From: Linanthus parryae
Lineage: Eukaryota > Streptophyta > Magnoliopsida > Ericales > Polemoniaceae
Length of the DNA stretch: 64,000 bases
Reading direction: 5' to 3'
Assembly (NCBI GenBank): GCA_023055425.1
Contig: JALGPY010000003.1
Location: 20,085,001 to 20,149,000 of the forward strand
The notes under the pieces were generated by a model. It saw only the letters and a list, made by a program, of their open reading frames with translations, had not been told where the DNA came from and searched no databases. Of this stretch, positions 1-12,383 are shown in pieces; within the stretch, counting starts at the first letter, position 1, and the number at the start of each line of letters is the position of its first letter. A program made the position numbers and the translations under genes.

Positions 1-436
1 ATAATGCATGTGATGTCCTGAAAGCAGGTTCATTCTCTTTTTCTAGTGACAAGACTTTACTGAAACCAAGCAGTACGTTGTCCTTTTGATCAACCCCACT
101 ACTGAAGAATGAAAACAAAAAATGGCCATTTGTTAAATATTTATGTGTTGAAGCATTATAATTCTTTGGTAACAGAAGAGCTTATTCTCTTGATGACGAA
201 TGAATCGCAAAAGGAAAAAAGTAACTGCAACTTTATCTACAACTGCAACTTGATGACGAATGGGCATTTGTTAAATATTTCTGTCTTAGCTCTAGAAGAT
301 TGCATGGTAAGATGAACCTGCATAAGATAACAAAACTGCAACTTTATCTACATTACGGTGTTGTTTTGTCCTTCTCGCAATCAATCCCATGATCTGTTAT
401 TTGTCCTTGTCTCCTTTCTGAAAAAAGGAAAAAGAA

Positions 437-444
<8 letters not shown>
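1..444. other. Non-coding flank, nothing recognised
   Basis: AT-rich DNA. A short phrase around TGGCCATTTGTTAAATATTT (about 122-141) recurs imperfectly around 262-281, and an AACTGCAACTT phrase recurs near 224, 242 and 334. The only open frame (109-315) spans these repeats and resembles no protein I know, so I do not call a gene. Confidence 0.6.

Positions 445-507
<63 letters not shown>
445..507. repeat. Compound (TA)n-(CA)n microsatellite
   Basis: An A-rich run passes into a TA dinucleotide tract (about 445-480) and then directly into an AC tract (about 479-507). Direct reading. Confidence 0.95.
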
Positions 508-508
<1 letters not shown>

Positions 509-756
509 TTCTTTGCCAGTAAAAAAAAGCACAAGCCGACGCTTCTCATTTGCATGCTTTCAAACAAAACGGAACTTGCTTTGGCTATTATTAATTAGTG
601 TCCATCTGATTTCAACTTCTGGGAATGAACTATACAATCGATGTATAACTTGTAACCCAATGTCAATATGTACTTCACCTTATTCTCATATGAACAGTTT
701 AAGATTGAAAAACTACATGTGTTGATAAATATCTTGAATCATGAAACCAAAATCAA

Positions 757-1982
757 ATAGAAAAAGGCTTAATTACTTAATGGTACCCCCCAGTATAGTG
801 AAACTATCACTTTGCATTACCCACTTTCAAAACTTACTGTTAATGTACCCCATTTGCAATAAATAAGTCACTTTGAAACTGGGTAAAATTTTCCATCCAC
901 CACTTAACGGACTGAACCGTTAGTTGACAAATAAATCATTTTGTTTCAGGACAAAACAGTAAAAGAAAGTCTAACACCTATATGAATCTGGCCATTCGAT
1001 CAAAATCCTAACTATAGCAAAATGCTCAAGAACATTCGAAGAGTTCTTCAACACTTGAAAGAAAACCTCTCCCAATTCTTCCCCTTTGTTGGACCTGCTA
1101 CTATTGAACTATCTCCACATAATGGGAGTCAAGAGCCCCAAATCAATTCAGTAATTCATCAAGCTAGAGATTCAAAGGGGCAGAGACGAGAGATGGGGAC
1201 GGAGTTTGTTCGAGGATGAGGGAGGCATTGGGGATGTTTGGTGAACCATAGAGCAGAGTGATGGAGATAGAGATGGAGGAAGGTGTTCGTGGAAGGAGTT
1301 AATCAACAGAGAAGAGAGAAAGAGCTAGAAGAGGCCCATCGAAAAATCCCAATCACGAATCTAGCGGTTCCATCCATTTTTGTGAACCTTCTACTTCGAA
1401 TTCACTAAACAGAACAAAGAAACCACAAAGCCCCAATATCCAAAGCCACTTGAAAAAAAGGGGTCTGCAGATCTGGAAAAGAGAAAAAAAGGAAGAACAA
1501 GAAAAGAAGGGAGAAGATGAAGAATCAGACAGCTTTGCTCTCCGGCGTGGCGGTCTTTCTTCGGCGTCGTTCTCCGGCGTCGACTCTGGCGCCGTTCTCT
1601 CATCTCTCTCACTCTCGTTCTCTCCTCTCTCTCACTGTCACTCTAACTCTCGTTCTCTCTGTCGCGCCCTCTGTCTGAACCCAGATCTGGGTTGTGATGA
1701 AGAGGCGGCTGTTGGTTGGTCAATCTCCTTCATCCTTATCTTCATTGATATTTTCTTTAATTTTCCATTTCATTTCTTTTTAGATGTAAAATTTATTATT
1801 TCGGCATTGACAATTTTGCCCTTCTAGTGATGACGATGATTGGATGGAATTTTTTCCCAGTTTCAAAGTGTCTGATTTATTGCAAATGGGGAACATTATC
1901 AGCAAGTTTTCGTAGTGGGTAGTGCAAAGTGATAGTTTCTCTATACTGGGGGGTACCATTAAGTAATTAAGCCATAGAAAAA
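757..1982. mobile_element. Non-autonomous Mutator-type (MULE) element with 9-bp TSD
   Basis: The element itself spans 766-1973 (1,208 bp). Its ends are long inverted repeats of about 135 bp (766-900 and 1839-1973), both starting GGCTTAATTACTTAATGG inward and staying alignable with scattered mismatches. It is flanked by a perfect 9-bp duplication, ATAGAAAAA, at 757-765 and 1974-1982. A 9-bp target duplication with long TIRs is the hallmark of the Mutator superfamily. No transposase is encoded. The interior has a GC- and CT-rich stretch (about 1540-1690) unlike its AT-rich surroundings, possibly captured host sequence (Pack-MULE-like), but I cannot name the source. Short open frames inside (1022-1219, 1450-1827, 1391-1612 on -) have no recognisable domain. 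Confidence 0.9.
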
Positions 1983-2307
1983 ATGGATACCACAACAGGG
2001 GGGAAAAGTACAAGAAGATAGATCCAATAGCACAAACGGAATGTCAAACTAAAACTCGACAGGATATTCAAACAGTTCAAAGCATCAATTTTATCGAACT
2101 ACAAGGGGGAAGTCATTTAAAGAAGGATATAGATTTCTACAAATTAAGGTGATATTTCGGATTTTCATATCTGATTTACCTAAAAAATATGTTTCATAAC
2201 TGCCATTAACTTAACTAATTTTCCTGAACCCTGATCTAAGCATGTTTAAGGAAAAAAGTGTCTCATTAAAACATGCTCTAATATAACCAGACCCCCGTCA
2301 GCAAACC

Positions 2308-2790
2308 CTACTGTTTAGACTGAAATTGAAAGATCACCACTGGTTTGCTAATCACAACTGAACAATACATTCCCACATTCCACAAAATAAAAACTTGCAG
2401 AGTATCTGAATATAGCACAGTAACAAGTAGAGAGGCCCTAGAGGTAGTTATTGAGTTCACTAACTTGATATAATATTGAAGGGAGACCAACCTGACGATG
2501 ACGATACCCATGATTATTCGTACAACCATTTGGAACTTACGTCTTGAAGATACCCATATCTGCAAAGGGATAATTAGAATCCCAATGAGGCAAACCATTA
2601 GGAATTGTTCGAAATGGAAATCCCACAAGCCATCTAATGAAATGTTGCCCTCTTGGTCTGAGTATAGATGTGGTCTTGCTCTGTATTCGCAACGGTTATG
2701 TAAACAAGCTCTTTTGTGGTGTAGTAACTTCACTAGCTTCATCATCGTTCTTCTATAAAAGAACAAAAAAAGTGTAAACATACACTGCAA
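2308..2790 (-). pseudogene. Decayed UDP-glycosyltransferase N-terminal fragment
   Basis: Translation on the minus strand gives a block containing KLVKLLHHK followed, in shifted frames, by pieces matching the N-terminal region of the UGT at 44241-45152 (KLAKLLHHKG, then SLDGLPSF; here SLDGLWDF). The order of matching pieces is preserved but there are several frameshifts, and nothing after the N-terminal region is present. It is a relic, not a gene. A sister relic, split by a Copia insertion, lies at about 47040-50860. A short segment (about 2820-2858) repeats 2609-2640. Confidence 0.75.
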
Positions 2791-2859
2791 GAACTAAATC
2801 AGAAATATTACTCAAAATGTTGTTCGAAATAGAAATCCCACAAGCCATCTAATGAAACT

Positions 2860-5680
2860 AGTAAATAGCACGTGCTTTGCACGTGAATTTGTTTAAAAGC
2901 AGCCGGTTTTAAATGACTTAGTATCTTAAACTTAACTTTGGATTAGATGCATACTGCCAGTGGCCAGAAAGTGACTACATAATTAACTTGTAACTTCAAA
3001 GATTACAGGACACTCAGTACCAACATTATACATATGGTTTTTTGTCGGTACCAAACCTTAATAGCTAAAGGACATCAAATTTCTACACAAAAATTAACAT
3101 CTATTAGAAATTCAAATACAATCCGTAATGCATAGGACTTATCAATGGAAAAAAAATAAGAATTTTAATCTCCACCTAAATATCACTATTTCATATTCCA
3201 TGAATTTTTGCAAATTAAGTTTATATTTCTGTAGCAAAAAGTTAATTACAAGAACAAAGCTAAAGAAGAATTCACTTGTCACTCATTTGAACATAATTTT
3301 GAAAAAAAAGAGTTTCCTTTTTAAGCGAACATGATAAATTAGTTATTCTTATATTGCTTAGGAAATGTATACATTAGCATTATAGCAACATATATAAATA
3401 AGAGCCACACACAGAACTAATAACTTATAAATCCGGCCAGCCATGTTTAAATCCCTGTTTATATTGCAGTTCAACACAAAGAATAGGAGCAAGGTCTGTA
3501 CTCTGTACCCATTGAACTCATAAAATAACTACTTTTATATATCTTAACTTTCAAACTTTAGCTAGATCAACTAAACAGAGTGCAGTGATCTTGCATTTTC
3601 TGTAATGTTTAAATTTATTTTTCTTGACTTTGACATTGTATAGATTAGACAGAAGGTCAACTTTTAATTAAAAGTTGGCTCAATTTCTTCACGAGCTTGT
3701 TCCACACACTACAAGTATACTTACTGAAAAATTATATTCCTCCCATGCTTGTGTGACTGTAAAAGCCTACACATTAACTACAATACCTCATTCTTCTTTG
3801 ATTTTTTTTTTTTAATCTAATCTATCTTCTTATATAGTAGTATTTCCCATCCACCCTCCACACTAAGTACAATACCCCATTGAAAGGAAAAAAAACACTA
3901 AAATAAATTCTTAAATAAGCGGAAAAGTAAAAGAAAAAATGAAGTACCATGTTTGTGATACTTTCAAAAAAAATATCATCTTTGTGATGATGGATTTAAT
4001 AACAGTCAAAGTAAATAGTGTGGGACATTACATATTGTCTAACCTGCTACCAACAGTTACAAATGCATTATTAACAAAATCCGGCAATACTACAGTTGCC
4101 CATTCATGGTGATAGAAATAGGGGAGGATTGACTTGAACCCTATCATTTTATATCCTCATATCAATTAAAATGAGAACTTGCTAATTGTATGACACGCTT
4201 TTGGGAAATCAAATACCTACATTTGAGCACGAGCAATATGGTTTACATATGGGTACCTGATTTACATTTTGACATATCGAATTCGTCGTTCTGGTCCGCT
4301 TTTAAAAACCATGGAAGGAGTGTACTTGTTCGTTTTACTGGTAATTTGACATTAATGGTCTAAGGTTTTTGCCATAATGCTTTGGATCAATCTGTTTGGT
4401 TCACAGAAGGCTGCTCTAAGTTTTTTGCCATAATGCATTGGTGCATTATGGTATTTTCCCCCAAAATACAATGGGGTTTATGCCATTCACCATTGATAAT
4501 TTGACATTAATGGTCAAAATGGACATCAAATACGTTCATGTAGTTGTTCCGTATAAAGAGTACTCTCTCTCTCTCTCTAAAAATTATAACTGATGGATAA
4601 CATATGGAGCGGATAAGGTGTTACAAAAACTTTATTATTCACTACTAAAGAATTATTTCAACACAACAGATAACTCGGTGATTAAATAATACACATTGGC
4701 AAAGTATTACTATTCAACATATGCAAAGTTGCAAACACAAGGACCGGTAAAAGTTAGTACTCAATTAAACATAAAGCATTAAGACATCTTGGGGACAAGA
4801 GTACTTGAAGGGAACTATGGAAATATACTATTAGTTATCCTAACATGCAACAAAGTAGATCACACACATGAGCAAAATTAAACCAAAAATGAGATAATGC
4901 ATAGGTTGAAGTCATATTTAATAGCAACGTATCATTAGAGAGTTGAATCATGTAGAATATGATTATCACTTCAACAAAAAGTGAACCAGTGATTTAGAAC
5001 AAAAAGTACAAATTACATATATTAACCATAGAAATGTCCTTCTAAATTGGCGTTTGGATTTGAACGGCTGGATCATGGGATAGTGAGCTTGAGGAACCGA
5101 GAAATCACAAGAAAGACAAGATGAGACAGAGACACTCAAATATCAAACTATAACCACCTAAGAATCCATGATTTAATTGTTAAAGCGCCCAGCTCATAAT
5201 TGGTGTAGGTTCAATTTATGTACTATGCAGGTAAGTTCAGTTTCAATCACAAGAAATTCTCTATAATCTTCCAGGGCTGGGAGGTTTAGTGCTTACTGAC
5301 AAATAAAATTACTAAAATGTAGCCATAATCACCAGTGAAGCAAAGTAACAAGGACAGGTTGATAGCAAGTTGTACAATCCACAAGAAGTACACCATTTAC
5401 AAATGCAAGGTAGGATTAGTTATCTGCATTATATATGCATTGCAACTCTCATACTGCCAGACAATGAATGCTTGATAAGTCAACAGGATAAAGCAGAAAT
5501 GTAATATAATTTTCTCTGTTAACATCATTGTCAAAATTACCTTTAGGTTACTAAAAATTTCTGAGTCACTAATGAGTGATAACTGCATATGGAGGGAAGG
5601 ATTTTCAGGTTGATTTTGAAGAAGATCAACATTATCAAGTAGGTCCTCTAAGAGAGTATCTGATAAACCGGCCGGCCAAA
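2860..5680. other. Intergenic AT-rich DNA, no gene seen
   Basis: No frame has recognisable protein similarity. Visible items are a small palindrome-like GCACGTGCTTTGCACGTG near 2868-2885, a phrase containing TTTTGCCATAATGC that occurs at about 4367-4381 and 4422-4437, and a (CT)n tract near 4561-4579. It may contain old transposon debris, but I could not find matching ends or target duplications. Confidence 0.5.
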
Positions 5681-5985
5681 TGCGGATCCACTCTTTGAGG
5701 TGTGGGGGCTATAGCCCCACCCAACTTCCTGAAATTGCAATTTTATCCTATATTAGGTCTGCTAAATTTAATTTGGCCCCTAGTGAAACTTAATATAAAA
5801 CTTCACACTTATATTTATTGTCTAAATTTTTATTTTTTGAAAATTTAGCCCCACTGGAGAAATATCCTTGATCTGCCTTTTGAACGACGTTTATACTACT
5901 AAAATAGTTTATTTTCCTGGGCCATCATCTATAAAGGACGATGAAATATAGCCTGACCAGAATCAAACTTTAGGCAAAAACTTTG

Positions 5986-6106
5986 GTGCGTCCCTATGGT
6001 AACCGGCTAAGCCGGTACTAGCCGGTTATTACGAAAATGCCAGCTACCGGACGAAAAAAGTGGTCCCAGAGGCCAGCTACGGGACAAAAAAAGTGGTCCC
6101 AGGAAG
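5986..6106. repeat. Left terminal region of the composite MULE (diverged inverted repeat)
   Basis: It starts GTGCGTCCCT and contains two blocks of the form (A)GCTAC(C/G)GGAC(A/G)AAAAAAGTGGTCCC. The reverse complement of 21300-21408 contains the same 10-bp start and a GTGGTCCCC...GGACAAAAAA block. Similarity is clear over about 40 bp but not uniform. Confidence 0.5.
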
Positions 6107-6109
6107 ATT

Positions 6110-6465
6110 CCTTTTTAACCTAGATAGTATTGTTAACACTATAGAATGAGCTAAGCTGAATAAGATAACACAGTGATATCTTTGATTAATCTTTAGTTAG
6201 TTTGTTTAACAGTTATGACATTAACCCTTTCATTTAAGATAAACTCGGAGATATCATTGTTAACAAAACTTGAATCCTTAACTAATCACAGCAGAATTAG
6301 AATTAAATATAGGATAAACTATCATACATTGAAATTAAAATGTTGAAAATGACAAAAATCACAACATACAACAGTTTCACCAAAAATAGTGGGCTTTTGA
6401 AGCATTCTCGGCCCCTTCGAGTCTAACACTTAACTGAACACAACAGAATAGAGAAGGAAATTATC
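6110..6465. other. Non-coding interior of the MULE left end
   Basis: No gene seen. A stretch near 6440-6550 (start of the GRF gene 3' end) is partly repeated at about 6320-6420, both containing ACAAAAATCACAAC.TACA.CAGTTTCAC and a GGCTTTTGAAGCATTCTCGGCCCCT-like phrase (read with differences), indicating a local direct duplication of the 3' end of the GRF gene. Confidence 0.5.
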
Positions 6466-6856
6466 TTACTTTGAAATTAAAACGATGAGAATGACAAAAA
6501 TCACAACGTACAGCAGTTTCACATGAAAAGAGTGGGCTTTGGAATCATTCTCGGCCCCTATGACTCTCCTACTCAACGTTGTTACCTCCTCCTGAAGTTG
6601 TTGCAGATCTGGAGCACAGCAAGGACTGGGAAATTTTATCTTCCCAGTAGAAATAGTTGCATTGTTGACCTCTAGGCTTGGCATAATTCCAAAACACGCG
6701 TCCATCATTTCCGGGCGTATGTGCGGTACGACTTACCGGGTAACGGCCACAGAAACACTGCCCAGGCCTACACCCTGACCTCCGGGATGAATATCCTCCT
6801 GAATATGAAGGTAGATTTCTTGGTGAGGGTGAAGAGCTTACACTATGTTGAGACAT
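6466..6856 (-). pseudogene. GRF-type zinc-finger / C-terminal transmembrane protein, frameshifted
   Basis: The first frame starts at ATG 6856 (minus strand). A Ser/Pro-rich leader is followed by a zf-GRF-like core: CFCG at about residues 34-37, then TPGNDGRVFW, then C..FYWED. In the usual family pattern (CxCG...GRxFxxC...CxFFxWxD) the third metal ligand is Tyr here (NYAK), a one-base change from Cys. Around 6625-6645 the frame shifts. The second frame continues with a short coiled-coil-like LQQLQEEVTTLSRRV and a hydrophobic C-terminus (LLYVVIFVILIVLISK), a probable membrane anchor. Plant proteins with GRF finger, coiled coil and terminal TM (At4g04775-like) have this layout. Lying inside the MULE and transcribed in the same direction as Ulp1-like gene A, it is probably transposon cargo. 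Function unknown. Confidence 0.75.
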
Positions 6857-7329
6857 TTCTTAGAGAGAAAGAAGAGAAGGGTGAAAGAGAAGGAGAACTG
6901 ATGAGATCTGAGAGTGAAGAGAGAAATAAAGAGTTAGTTGAGAGTGGTTGGAGATTGTATTAAAAGCGGGCAGTTGGTAAGTTGGCTGATATAAATGCAG
7001 GTATCTAATTTTAAGATAGAGAACTTAACAATTTAGAATGGGTACGTAATAACATAGTATTGCATTTATTAATTCAGTTTTGGCAGGTGAGGGTAGTTGG
7101 CCAACACCAAATGCACCTTAAATAAATTTAACTGTACAGTTTGTGTTCACAAAAAAGCACAAGTAATTTTTCAGAAAACAACACAAGTCATCAAATCATA
7201 AGCAAACAAATATTGCCTCATCAACATTGGGAAACATTGTTCATAACATACACTCTCAAATAACCCACAACATTTACTGACATAAACATTGTTCATATTA
7301 CAAAATCCCCAACAACATAACAGACAATT

Positions 7330-10300
7330 TCACTTTTTTCCATTCTTCCCCGACGACTTTTGCGCCGACCTCCTCGTCTTCACCCCGGATTCCAATGGAA
7401 CAGTAGAAAAATTGTACATCCTTTCAAACTCGAGAACTTTCTCATCAATAGACTTGAAGCTCATTAACTCTTCAAACATCTTGGCCTTGTGGATGTTGTA
7501 GTCTGATCTAGCCATTTCATTGGCAATCCAGATTCTGAGATGCTTCACTTGAACAGAGAAGTTCTTCTTTGGATTAGGAATCATGTCCCCCAAGTGGGTC
7601 ATGAAGAAGCATACAAAAGGGCCACAATCACACATGAGAGATTAAAATAGAATGTTGTTGTCATGTATAAGATAGTGTTTTTAAGAAAATGGTGAGTGGG
7701 TTTAATGAATAAATATTTTACCCGTTTGGTTGTTGGGGAACGTCGTCATTCATGTACCACACATCCCACTTTCTGATGTCATCATGGTACTCTGGATAGG
7801 AGGATAGCACCTTGTGCATTTGATTAACTTTTCTAGCTACATCCCTCTCAACATACCCAAGTCCAGAAAACGAGTCCAAGACGTATATTTCCTTGTCGAC
7901 AAAGGAAATGACCATCATGAACCAGTGGGTGCGATGTACATTCATGGGCAAGGCAATCTATTTCATTAAAAATTCAACATAAAATAAGTTCAACAAAATA
8001 TGAATGTATAAAGCAGCTTACATTGATAGAAATCGTAAATCTTACGTAGCCCATCTCGCTCCACGTTCCTCCATATTTATTGGACACTTGGAAATATCGA
8101 TTACCCTTCGTGGGCTGAACAAGAATTAAAATTAATGATGTCATTTTGTGGAAGAATTTTAAATTGAGTTTTTATCCAATGAAAAGGGAATGAACTTACG
8201 GCATAATGTGTGCCGAGGTACCAAATGCGAGGGATTCCACCAAATTCGCGGCTTCTTTCTTTCAGATGAAGCAATTGCAAATATGCATCGATGACCTAAT
8301 TGTTTAAAAAGTGAATAGAAAAGTGTTATGATGATGATGGGAGAATGTCTTAAGAAACTACGTTAAATCAACAAAAAAGAAATACTTACTTCGTTGTCAA
8401 ACCATTTATCATCTCTGAAGCGCCACGCGGCATACCTCGTCACCTTCTCATAATCAGCAATGTTAATAACCAACTCACTGCAAATATAATAACAAATCAA
8501 ACCATAAGTAAAACAAAATTTGTGTCTTGTACAGCTTATTGAGGAAATCTGAATGTAAATAACACTTACTCTCGCAAGCTTAGTGGAACTTTGGGATCCC
8601 AAGGTTTTTTATCGAACTCAGGCTCATATTTGTGAGACAAAAAGAAGTTGATCCACCAATATTCCAGGCTAGGCATCTCTGGCAGACAGGTCATTTCCTC
8701 AGGATTGCTTTGTTGCTTCTTAAGCGACACCCGATTAGACCCCCTTATGATCCACCGCGCCTTTCCCCGGACAGACCCATCAATATTTGTCCTTGGGTCC
8801 TCCCAAGAAGCCAAGGATGCCACCTCCTAATAAATCAACAATATGTTAAAATTGGAAGAAGATACATCAAGTCTAAAGTTAAAACAGTTAATACACTTAC
8901 CTCATCGTCAGAGCTGACTTCGCCGACCACCTCCATCGAAGAGCTAAGCTCTTCCTGATTCTTCTTCTGCTTCTTCTTGGGAGGTTCTTCTTGTTTATCC
9001 TCTTCACCTCCCTTCTTCTTTTCCCCTCCTTCCTCTTCCTCCTTTTCATCCCCCTTATTCTTTTCCACTCTTTCATCTACCTGCTTCTTTTCATCTTCTT
9101 CATTCTTTCTCTACTCATCCTTCATCTGCTTTCTTCCATCTTCCCTCTCCTCCTCCAATTCAGACTTTCTCTTGTTAACAGTGGCGAACATGGCCAATAA
9201 AGTTTGCGGGTCAGCATTCTGCGCCAGCTGTCCCAAAAGATCCTTCAAATAATCCCCTGGTGGAAGAACTAATTGAATTGCTGGTGCAACAACCTTCTCA
9301 CTGATTGGCTCTTCATCCATTTTCTTCAACTTCAACTAGAAAGTACAACAGAGTATAAAGGTTAACATTTAATATACGGATGTTAACTGATAAAACTAAT
9401 TTTTAAGGTTTATGTAAAACGTTACTCACATTTTCATTCATACACACATACTTCCATCTCTTAGAAACATCAGATGTCTTACAGAATTTCAACCTGGGAC
9501 TTGCTTTCTTGTCTTTGCAGCCCTTGGGATTTTCTTGAAATTTGGGGAAAAACTTTTCCAAGTACAGAAGCTACAAAATATACTCACAACATTAGAACTT
9601 AAGAAGGAGCTCTTAACATATTAAACGGAAATGTTAAAACAAATGACAAAATGTTAGATTATTACCACAAGAATGAGCATGCAACCATTTCCTCTCAAGG
9701 TTTCCCCAGTCTGGGCCTTCACATTTTGTTTCACCAGATGATCAAGCCACAAGGCTGCCCAGTTCAACTCTTTCAGGTGCTCCAAATCTACAACAAGTTT
9801 GGCCAGCCCAGACCGGACTCCTTGTCGCCCGATCGGCATCCCTAGGGTCCCCAAGATTAAACATAAAACTCTCTGCTTCCACTCATCATTGAAAAACTTC
9901 CTATTTTTCAAGAACCACGGAACATACTTACCGACCTTTGTGTTGTCCTCGACGAGGCCAATTATGTGTGCCACTTCTTGTACAACCTTTGGATCGACCT
10001 TCGGAAACTCAATTGTTCCGGTGCATTTTACTCCAAGGAGTCAGCCGACAACTTCCGGGGTTACATCCATAGTCCGGGCGTGAGCCGTCAAGGACCCCTC
10101 GGTGTCAAATGAGTTGTAGAGGAACTTGTTGAAAGCCTCGGGGGTTTCTGAAATCTGTAGGTGCTTTAGTCCTCCAAGCCCCACTTCAGTCAACCATGAG
10201 TGCTGTTCATCTGTCATATCTTTGAAGAGAGCCTTAACAGAGGGCAGGCTCATATAGCTTTGGAACCGCCTCAGGTTCTTCAGCTTCTTCTTTGATTTGC

Positions 10301-12002
10301 CCTTCAACTTGGCTGCAGCGGATTTCTTCTTCTGCTTGGCCTTCTCACCGGTTGGTTTCTCTTCAATGTGCTAGCTGATTTCCTCTTCTCTCTTTCTTCG
10401 GCGGCAGCTATGAGATAGGGTTCTTGTTGGGACTTTGTCAGCCTTTTCCATTCATCGTTTATCCTCTGTTTGACATCGTCGGTCATCTTCACACGAGGAT
10501 CTTGTTTCTTGAGCTTGTGCGTCAGAACATTTCTACAACAATCATGAGACAATAAAGAAAATTAAATTACAATTCCAAGTACTAGATCCATAACATATAA
10601 GACACACCCTCAAACATTTAAAATCAAAGAAAGTCATTAGAGATAAAGTAATAACATGCATTATGATGTTTGAACAGATAATGGTTTAGAAAAGGACTTT
10701 AATAGTTTAGAACGAGGGTGCAGAATAGTAGACATTGGCTTCACAATTGAAACAAAATTTTACGAGATGATTGATTAGAGAAGAAACTTACTTGAATCTG
10801 ATGTACGCATTCATGGCATCGCCATGATGGACTTCATCGTCACTATCATTTTCCCTCCTCTTTTCCACAGGTTGGTATTTTTCCTCATCTTCCTTCTGTT
10901 CCTCCCTATCCTCCTCCAAATCCTCCTCATCTTCTTCATCATCATCGCTCTTATCTTAAAAAGGTTTGTATTCTTCATCATCGTCATTCTGTTCCTCCTC
11001 ATTCACCTCATCCTCCTCCTCATCCTCCTCATCCTCCAGTTGCTCTTCAGCCTCAGGTTGGATATTATCATTTGTTCTTTGCTGAACAGTGTATTGGCTT
11101 ACATCAATCTCCTCATCACTCGAGACTTCCATCGCTTTCTGATCGTACCTTTTTTGTTCATCCTCAGGTAAGTTGAGAAATACTCTATACTGCTGTACTA
11201 TCAGTTTGGGAGGCATATCCTTCCCTCTGTATCCCATTGTAGATTTTTGATGGTTACTGTCATAAGTAAACAGTTGCAAAACTTAAGTAAAACCTTTAAA
11301 TAACACAGAAGGCAATTTTAATTTCAGAGATTACAGATCTAACAATTAAGTTACACGGGATAACAGTGCATTGTGAAACATGACAATTAACAAAGATTAA
11401 TTTAGGACAAAGTGACAAGGTAGAAAATATAGTCACAAAATTAGATTTTAAGAAGGAGTTATTAATTCATTAAACAACATGATAAAAAAGAAGGACATTT
11501 TTTTAAAAAAGTGAATACTTACAGGAATAGGTCAAATCCAGGAGTATGCTTCCCCTCTGCATCTTCATTCTTGCGCTTAAAAGCCTTCTGATTTGTTCGT
11601 TTCTTCACTGCCTTCGGTGGTGTTGGATGTTTCCGGGTCGATCTCCTAGGGACTGCCTCAACGTGCTCTTCCTTCTTTGCTTTCTCTTTCTTCTTAAGTT
11701 TCTTCTTCTGTGTACTGGCACCCTCTGTACTCGTATTCTTCTCAAGTAAGGCAGCAGCCTCAGCCAATTTCTTCAATTTGTCTGCTTCAACATCCGCCAT
11801 TTCAAAATCAACCCTTGATAAAGGAATTGCATCAAGACCATCTCCAAAATTCTTCAGACCAATTTCATCCGTGGACTCCGTTGTCTTTCCCTCCTGTGAA
11901 CTCCGTTGTCTTTCCGAGTTGCTAGAGTTGCTATCAATCCTGTTATCGGCAAGATCTTGTTATTTGGATCGTCTTTCTTGAATAATCTTCTTTTTCGCCA
12001 TG
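7330..12002 (-). pseudogene. Ulp1/C48 cysteine-protease-like gene A (11 exons, several stops)
   Basis: Exons read right to left: about 12002-11522, 11257-10797, 10530-9663, 9572-9430, 9338-8902, 8826-8576, 8478-8393, 8297-8201, 8118-8046, 7958-7724 and 7634-7330, most with good GT/AG borders. The N-terminal part is acidic and lysine-rich. A middle block (IRFK...INDEWKRLTKSQQEPYL) weakly resembles an HMG box. Next come a conserved helical domain (SYMSLPSVK...GLVEDN...LGMPIGR) and a charged low-complexity linker. The C-terminal Ulp1-like domain has His (RTHWFMM), Asp (YVLDS), Gln (VPQQ) and Cys (DCGPFVCFF) in catalytic order. Ulp1-family enzymes cleave SUMO or related conjugates; activity here is unproven. 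Disabling changes: TAA at codon 14 from the 12002 start, TAA near 10953, a frameshift near 10370, TGA near 10040 at a Trp of the paralogue, and TAG near 9110. It is the paralogue of gene B, in inverted orientation. Confidence 0.85.
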
Positions 12003-12383
12003 TATTTTGTATGTTGATTGCAGGAGAAGAGATGAAGATGGAGAAGATGAAGATGGAGAAGATGAAGAGGAAAGTTGCGAAACTGGAGAGAGAGAGATGA
12101 AGATGAAAGTTGCGAAACTAGAGAGAGAGAATATGCAACCACAGAAGAGTCAATTAGTAGGACTCTGCAAATGGAACTGTTCCTAAATTAAAGGCAAGGT
12201 GGGCTGTGAGTGGCAGTTGAGGCGGTTGATTTGATTGGACCACTCTCTCACATTTTTTTAAATTTCAAATTATTATTTTCGTGCACGAAATTCAAAAATT
12301 TCAAAATGTTCCCCAAACTTTTGGCACTTAGTATGAAATATTTAAACGAAAGCAAAAAAAATAATTATAATAATATTTCTAAT

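Noticed and set aside
1022..1219. 65-aa frame in the MULE with a faint look of a BAHD acyltransferase segment (HLKENLSQFFPFVG)
   Set aside because: Similarity is limited to about a dozen residues and no HXXXD or DFGWG motif is present.
2868..2885. GCACGTGCTTTGCACGTG palindrome as a possible transposon end
   Set aside because: No matching inverted partner or target duplication found nearby.
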